From Deltaproteobacteria bacterium (GTDB taxonomy: Bacteria > Desulfobacterota > Binatia > UBA9968 > CAXXLF01): 7,608 nt of DNA. The notes beneath the pieces are model-generated. The model was not told the origin of the DNA. It saw only the letters and a list, made by a program, of their open reading frames with translations, and did not search any database. The stretch lies in contig JACZXR010000101.1 in the NCBI GenBank assembly GCA_022571535.1, forward strand, positions 1 to 7,608, in the 5' to 3' direction. Positions 5,606-7,608 of this stretch are shown here, piece after piece. Made by a program: the position numbers and the translations under genes. The number at the start of each line of letters is the position of its first letter. The stretch's first letter is position 1.

Positions 5606-5631
5606 GACCAGATCCTCCTCTGGTTGGCCAA
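5598..5631 (-). promoter_or_regulatory. RNA hairpin over the istA ribosome-binding site and start codon
   Basis: In the istA mRNA, TTGGCCA plus ACCAGA (13 bases, 5631-5619) pairs with TCTGGT (5612-5607) and TGGCCAA (5604-5598), with only a 2-base CA bulge. The 6-base loop is GGAGGA, the Shine-Dalgarno itself. The A of the ATG is in the bulge; the U and G are in the outer stem. Pairing is perfect over 13 bp. Such structures limit transposase synthesis in other insertion sequences (for example IS10, IS50 and IS200), especially from read-through transcripts; the same role here is inferred. Confidence 0.7.
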
Positions 5632-5637
5632 GGTAAC

Positions 5638-5760
5638 ATCGTTCGTCGCTCCGCCTGTGGAAAACTATTGGGGACCACTTGAAAAGGGGTGGGTCCCTTC
5701 CTTGAAATTGGGTGGTCCCCTTCGTTGAAATTCGGTGGGTCCCTTAACGGAAATCGGTCA
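5638..5760. repeat. Right end of element A with three tandem 23-bp repeats
   Basis: Read on the plus strand, units beginning GGTGGGTCCCTT or GGTGGTCCCCTT and ending TTGAAATT(C/G) occur at 5688-5710 and 5711-5733. The terminal unit is at 5734-5760 and ends GGTCA. A degenerate fourth unit lies at about 5667-5687. About 30 bases at 5680-5709 match the left end at all but one position. Tandem end repeats are typical transposase binding sites of IS21-family elements. Confidence 0.85.
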
Positions 5761-7260
5761 CTCAAGTACGACTGCGGTCTTAGTAATCGCCAAATAGCTC
5801 ACAGTTGCCAAATCGCCCGCAGCACTGTGACCGACTACCTGTGGCGTGCCGAGCAGGCGGGCATCGGCTGGGTGGAAGCTAAGCCGATGCAAGATAGGGA
5901 GCTTAAAGAGCGGCTTTTTCCCGAGATTCCAACTCCCTGCTCACAATCAAGGCCCTTGCCCGATTTCACTTATATCCACGACGAGCTCAAACGCCACCGA
6001 AAGCTCAATCTAACCCTGGATCTTTTGTGGCGGGAATACAAAGAGCAGCATCCTGATGGGTACCAGTACTCCCGGTTCTGCGAGTTGTTCCATCGCTGGC
6101 GCTCTAAACTCGATTACTGCATGCGCCAGGATCATCCCGGGGGAGAGAAACTCTTTGTGGACTATGCCGATGGGCTTTGCCTGCTCGATCCCAAAACCGC
6201 CGAGCGGATTCCTACCCAGCTCTTTGTAGCCGTCTGGGGCGCTTCGAACTATACCTACGCCGAGGCCACTCTCACCCAGGCACTCCCGGACTGGATCGGT
6301 TCCCATGTGAGGGCCTTCGATTACTTCGGCTGTGTGCCCAAAGCACTGGTACCCGACTGTCTCAAAAGCGGGGTAAGCCGGGCCTGTCTCTACGAGCCGG
6401 ACCTAAATCCAACTTACGCTGATCTGGCTGAGCACTATGGCACTGCCGTCCTACCCGCCCGTCCTCGTCGTCCCAGGGACAAGGCCAAAGTGGAAAACGG
6501 GGTCTTGATCGCCAAAAGGTGGATCCTAGCGGTCTTACGCCACCGCACCTTCTACAGTCTCACCGAACTGAACCAGGCCATTCGAGAGCTTTTGGAGCGG
6601 CTCAACACCCGCCCGCTCCGTAAGCTTAAGAAGTCCCGCCGGGAGTTGTTCGAAGCCTTCGACCGTCCCCAGGCCCGCTCTGTCCCCGAAAAGCCCTACG
6701 AGTATGCCGAATGGTACAAACCCACCGTGAACATCGACTATCACATCGAGGTGGACAGACATTATTACAGCGTCCCCTTCCGCCTACTCCGTGAGACTGT
6801 GCATGTCAGACTCACAGCCCACACGATGGAGGCTTTGCACAAAGGCGAGCGCGTGGCAGCTCATGTCCGAAGTTACGTCCCCTACGGCCACACGACCCTT
6901 AAGGAGCATATGCCACTCGCACACCAGAGGTACCTCGAGTGGAGCCCCTCGCGGATGATCCAGTGGGCGGCTAAGACCGGACCCTGCACGGCCCTTTTGG
7001 TTGAAAGGATCATAGCTGCTCGGGCTCACCCCGAGCAAGGTTATCGCTCCTGCTTGGGAGTCTTGCGCCTGGAGAAGCACTATCCCCAAGAGCGCATCGA
7101 AGCGGCTGCGCGCCGGGCTTTGAGGTACAACGCCTGCTCGCTCAGGTCCCTGCGGGCCATCCTGACGTCGGGCCTCGACCGCTTGGAAACCGATGAGGAC
7201 ACCCAAACCTCTCCCGCCATGACGCACGAAAACATCCGCGGCGGGCAATACTACCACTGA
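5761..7260 (+). pseudogene. istA: IstA transposase of element B, missing its N-terminus
   Basis: This frame encodes about 499 residues of a DDE transposase of a different IS21 subgroup from element A. It opens with LKYDCGLSNRQIAHSCQIAR, a helix-turn-helix; intact relatives normally have about 14 residues (M...REILR-like) before it. The catalytic residues are present, numbered from a GTG at 5689: Asp158 (LFVDYADG), Asp223 (LVPDCLKSGV) and Glu269 (KAKVENGV). The end, HENIRGGQYYH, is the usual C-terminus of this subgroup. The frame stays open upstream into the right-end repeats of element A as far as a GTG at 5689, giving a potential 523-residue hybrid whose first 24 residues come from repeat DNA. 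No Shine-Dalgarno precedes that GTG, so I treat the gene as truncated. The catalytic core is otherwise undamaged, so the truncation looks recent. Confidence 0.8.
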
Positions 7261-7313
7261 GCAGAGGGAGGAGAGAAAAACGAGGCGCTAAAAAGCTCTA
7301 TAAACGACGATCT

Positions 7314-7350
7314 CAAGAAGGGGAAGGGTTAGGGTACCCCCCCCCTCTTG
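7314..7350 (+). repeat. Imperfect G-rich/C-rich hairpin between istA and istB of element B
   Basis: CAAGAAGGGGAAGGG (7314-7328) and CCCCCCCCCTCTTG (7337-7350) can pair around an 8-base TTAGGGTA loop with a few mismatches. The left arm plus loop has three G-runs, and the right arm holds nine Cs. No T-run follows, so it is not a standard terminator. It could modulate istB expression in the 126-base gap, or be a mutable homopolymer region. Confidence 0.4.
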
Positions 7351-7386
7351 AACTCACAACCAAGAAAATAACAAAGGAGGAAACCC

Positions 7387-7608
7387 ATGCTCAACGAACA
7401 GACCCTAACCACCCTCAACGCTCTGAAGCTTTTCGGTATGGCCCAGGGCTTTACCGAAAGGCTCTCTAACCCCAAGCATGCCGAGCTCTCCCATACGGAG
7501 TTCCTAGGACTTCTGGTTCAGGACGAGAAGACCTACCGGGAGAATCTCCGGCTTAAGCGGCTGCTTAAGAGCGCCAAGCTCAGGCAGCAGGCGGCCATGG
7601 AGGACATC
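7387..7608 (+). CDS. istB: IstB ATPase of element B, N-terminal part (cut by window edge)
   Basis: The first 74 residues of an IS21 helper ATPase are present; the Walker motifs would lie beyond the window. The sequence starts MLNEQTLTTLNALKLFGMAQ and contains SHTEFLGLLVQDEKTYREN, matching the helical N-terminal region of IstB, where the element A copy has HPLEFLRLLLEDELLSRKD. GGAGG ends 6 bases before the ATG, fixing the start. It lies 126 bases downstream of istA on the same strand, with no overlap. Nothing visible suggests damage. Confidence 0.9.
   Translation, partial: MLNEQTLTTLNALKLFGMAQGFTERLSNPKHAELSHTEFLGLLVQDEKTYRENLRLKRLLKSAKLRQQAAMEDI

Larger units (their letters stand above)
3164..5760 (-). 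mobile_element. IS21-family insertion sequence, element A (complete)
   Basis: A 2597-bp element with istA and istB on the minus strand. The outermost 27 bases of the two ends are inverted copies matching at 21 of 27 positions, both starting TG (read inwards), then CGATTTC and AGGGACCCACC, as expected for IS21-family termini. Each end continues in tandem repeats of about 23 bp, two on the left and three or more on the right, which are probable IstA binding sites. Flanks are CTAC on the left and CTCA on the right, so there is no target-site duplication at exactly these boundaries. This suggests rearrangement or deletion after insertion. Both proteins keep their catalytic motifs, so the element may still be active, subject to the istA C-terminus question. 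Confidence 0.85.
5761..7608 (+). mobile_element. IS21-family insertion sequence, element B (5' truncated, runs off window)
   Basis: A second IS21-family element faces away from element A, with istA then istB on the plus strand. Its left end, promoter, Shine-Dalgarno and first codons of istA are absent: recognisable IstA sequence starts abruptly at 5761, the base after the CA terminus of element A. The istB continues past the right edge. A possible scrap of its missing left end is 3122-3163 on the other side of element A. Without its left end the element should not be mobile on its own. Confidence 0.8.

Noticed and set aside
6784..7257. 157-codon minus-strand frame opposite istA of element B
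   Set aside because: It lies entirely antisense to well-conserved IstA sequence and has no Shine-Dalgarno or known motif.

Overview
This window is an accessory, insertion-sequence-rich stretch of a bacterial genome. All confident genes have bacterial-type Shine-Dalgarno sites or compact operon spacing, and the gene families (ROK kinase, HAD hydrolase, VapBC, IS21) are widespread. Nothing in the sequence lets me name a genus or phylum.

Left part (1-1830): the N-terminal third of a ROK-family sugar kinase on the minus strand is broken by a frame change near position 146, so it is probably a pseudogene or contains a sequence error. An intact HAD-superfamily hydrolase follows on the minus strand. 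Upstream of it is a gene-free stretch with a good plus-strand promoter (TTGTCT-17-TATAAT) reading into a cluster of GC-rich palindromes. That stretch may be a REP-like cluster or an untranslated transcript.

Middle part (1830-3163): a type II VapBC toxin-antitoxin pair on the minus strand. Its promoter has a consensus -35 box, a -10 box embedded in a palindrome, and a predicted start point almost on the antitoxin ATG, so the message looks leaderless. Beyond it lies decayed DNA with a faint remnant of a membrane-anchored peptidyl-prolyl isomerase gene start.

Right part (3164-7608): two different IS21-family elements lie head to head. Element A (3164-5760, about 2.6 kb) looks complete, with TG/CA termini, tandem 23-bp terminal repeats, istA and istB. 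Its istA start codon sits inside a strong predicted RNA hairpin whose loop is the Shine-Dalgarno sequence. Its istA-istB junction carries an apparent C-terminal tail of IstA in the +1 frame plus a small overlapping ORF. Element B (from 5761 to beyond the window) has lost the first codons of its istA exactly where element A ends, and its istB runs off the right edge.

No CRISPR array, tRNA, rRNA or wholly new gene system was seen. The most interesting signals are the translational-control structures of element A, the A/B junction that creates a hybrid istA reading frame, the leaderless VapBC promoter, and the promoter-plus-palindrome block at 1543-1809.
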